In this document: positions 63,875-64,000 of the stretch, one piece after another
How the letters are laid out: each line of letters opens with the position of its first letter
Numbering within the stretch: position 1 is the stretch's first letter
Assembly (NCBI GenBank): GCA_000721275.1
Contig: JOFO01000004.1
Location: forward strand, 212,778-276,777
Source of the DNA: Microtetraspora glauca
Lineage (GTDB): Bacteria; Actinomycetota; Actinomycetes; Streptomycetales; Streptomycetaceae
Direction of reading: 5' to 3'
DNA length: 64,000 bases
Position numbers and translations under genes: made by a program
Notes under the pieces: generated by a model
Seen by the model: only the letters and a program-made list of their open reading frames with translations
Told to the model about the DNA's origin: nothing
The model's database searches: none

Positions 63875-64000
63875 GTGGTCACCCCCATGCAGTCGCGGAG
63901 CCGGATGAGCCCGTCGCGCATGCGTGTCTTGACGGTGGGCAGGGGCGTGCGCAGGGTTTCGGCGACTTCACGGTAGGTCAGCCCCTGGTAGTAGGCGAGG
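63871..64000 (-). CDS. sigK: ECF sigma factor SigK, C-terminal part (runs off the edge)
   Basis: About 42 C-terminal residues, reading [20 protein letters not shown] and then [19 protein letters not shown]. This is sigma region 4 with the HTH that reads the -35 element. The stop TGA at 63871-63873 overlaps the rskA start. Regions 2 and most of 4's start lie outside the window. In the family SigK-RskA responds to redox or envelope stress; identification relies on the coupled RskA. Confidence 0.85.
   Translation of the reverse strand, partial: LAYYQGLTYREVAETLRTPLPTVKTRMRDGLIRLRDCMGVTT

Overview
The window is high-GC actinobacterial chromosome, almost certainly Streptomyces. The signs are very high GC at third codon positions, frequent GTG starts, ATGA/GTGA translational coupling, and characteristic families (BxlREFGA-like xylobiose uptake, DUF5685, B12-type MerR with an ECF sigma factor, RskA/SigK). 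No tRNA, rRNA, insertion sequence, CRISPR array or prophage was seen. The window cuts a gene at each edge.

Layout: (1) 1-6941: tail of a UPF0014 ABC permease, then a complete divergent sugar system: LacI repressor, lipoprotein binding protein, two permeases and a GH3 beta-xylosidase/glucosidase, with a readable promoter, operators and a likely extra operator inside the repressor gene. (2) 7056-14282: single genes: DUF5685 protein with Cys tail, 2-TM channel-like protein, GT1 glycosyltransferase, GNAT, MarR-pirin pair, DUF4246 protein. (3) 14353-27031: a conflict-like island. It holds a 2480-residue RHS toxin ending in HINT plus GIY-YIG nuclease modules, an LRR protein just downstream, a secreted phytase-like esterase, and three unrecognised solenoid/propeller-type proteins that resemble immunity-type genes. 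(4) 27485-32186: lysyl oxidase, zinc alcohol dehydrogenase, and an unusual in-frame chimera of an esterase N-terminus and a PucR-type regulator. (5) 32306-37214: a light/UV response group: SDR-DUF2867, photolyase, ECF sigma factor and LitR/CarH-like B12 regulator. A nearly identical 18-bp element of two 11-bp-spaced repeats lies before the sigma factor and before the regulator. (6) 37263-42402: xanthine dehydrogenase operon xdhA-B-C, preceded by a promoter and a 25-codon leader ORF. (7) 42423-46882: SnoaL-like protein with a perfect 42-bp palindrome upstream, SDR, an unknown protein, and divergent LysG/LysE. (8) 46970-52274: secreted S8 protease with FG-GAP repeats, an RHS-type protein ending in a phospholipase A2 domain, and a 0.7-kb gene-poor stretch containing a textbook CRP-like palindrome. 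(9) 52275-63090: an RCK/TrkA-N channel-like protein, a PucR/CdaR-type regulator, and a three-gene membrane unit (small TM protein, flotillin, 1611-residue AAA ATPase). The channel gene and the flotillin unit have the same 28-bp sequence in front of them in the same relative orientation, which suggests one response regulator controls both. (10) 63125-64000: anti-sigma factor RskA and the end of SigK.

The best candidates for something new are the co-controlled RCK channel plus flotillin/AAA system, the esterase-regulator chimera, the shared LitR-type elements, and the operator that appears to be written into the recognition-helix codons of the LacI repressor. All functional calls come from reading the translated sequence; no database search was run.
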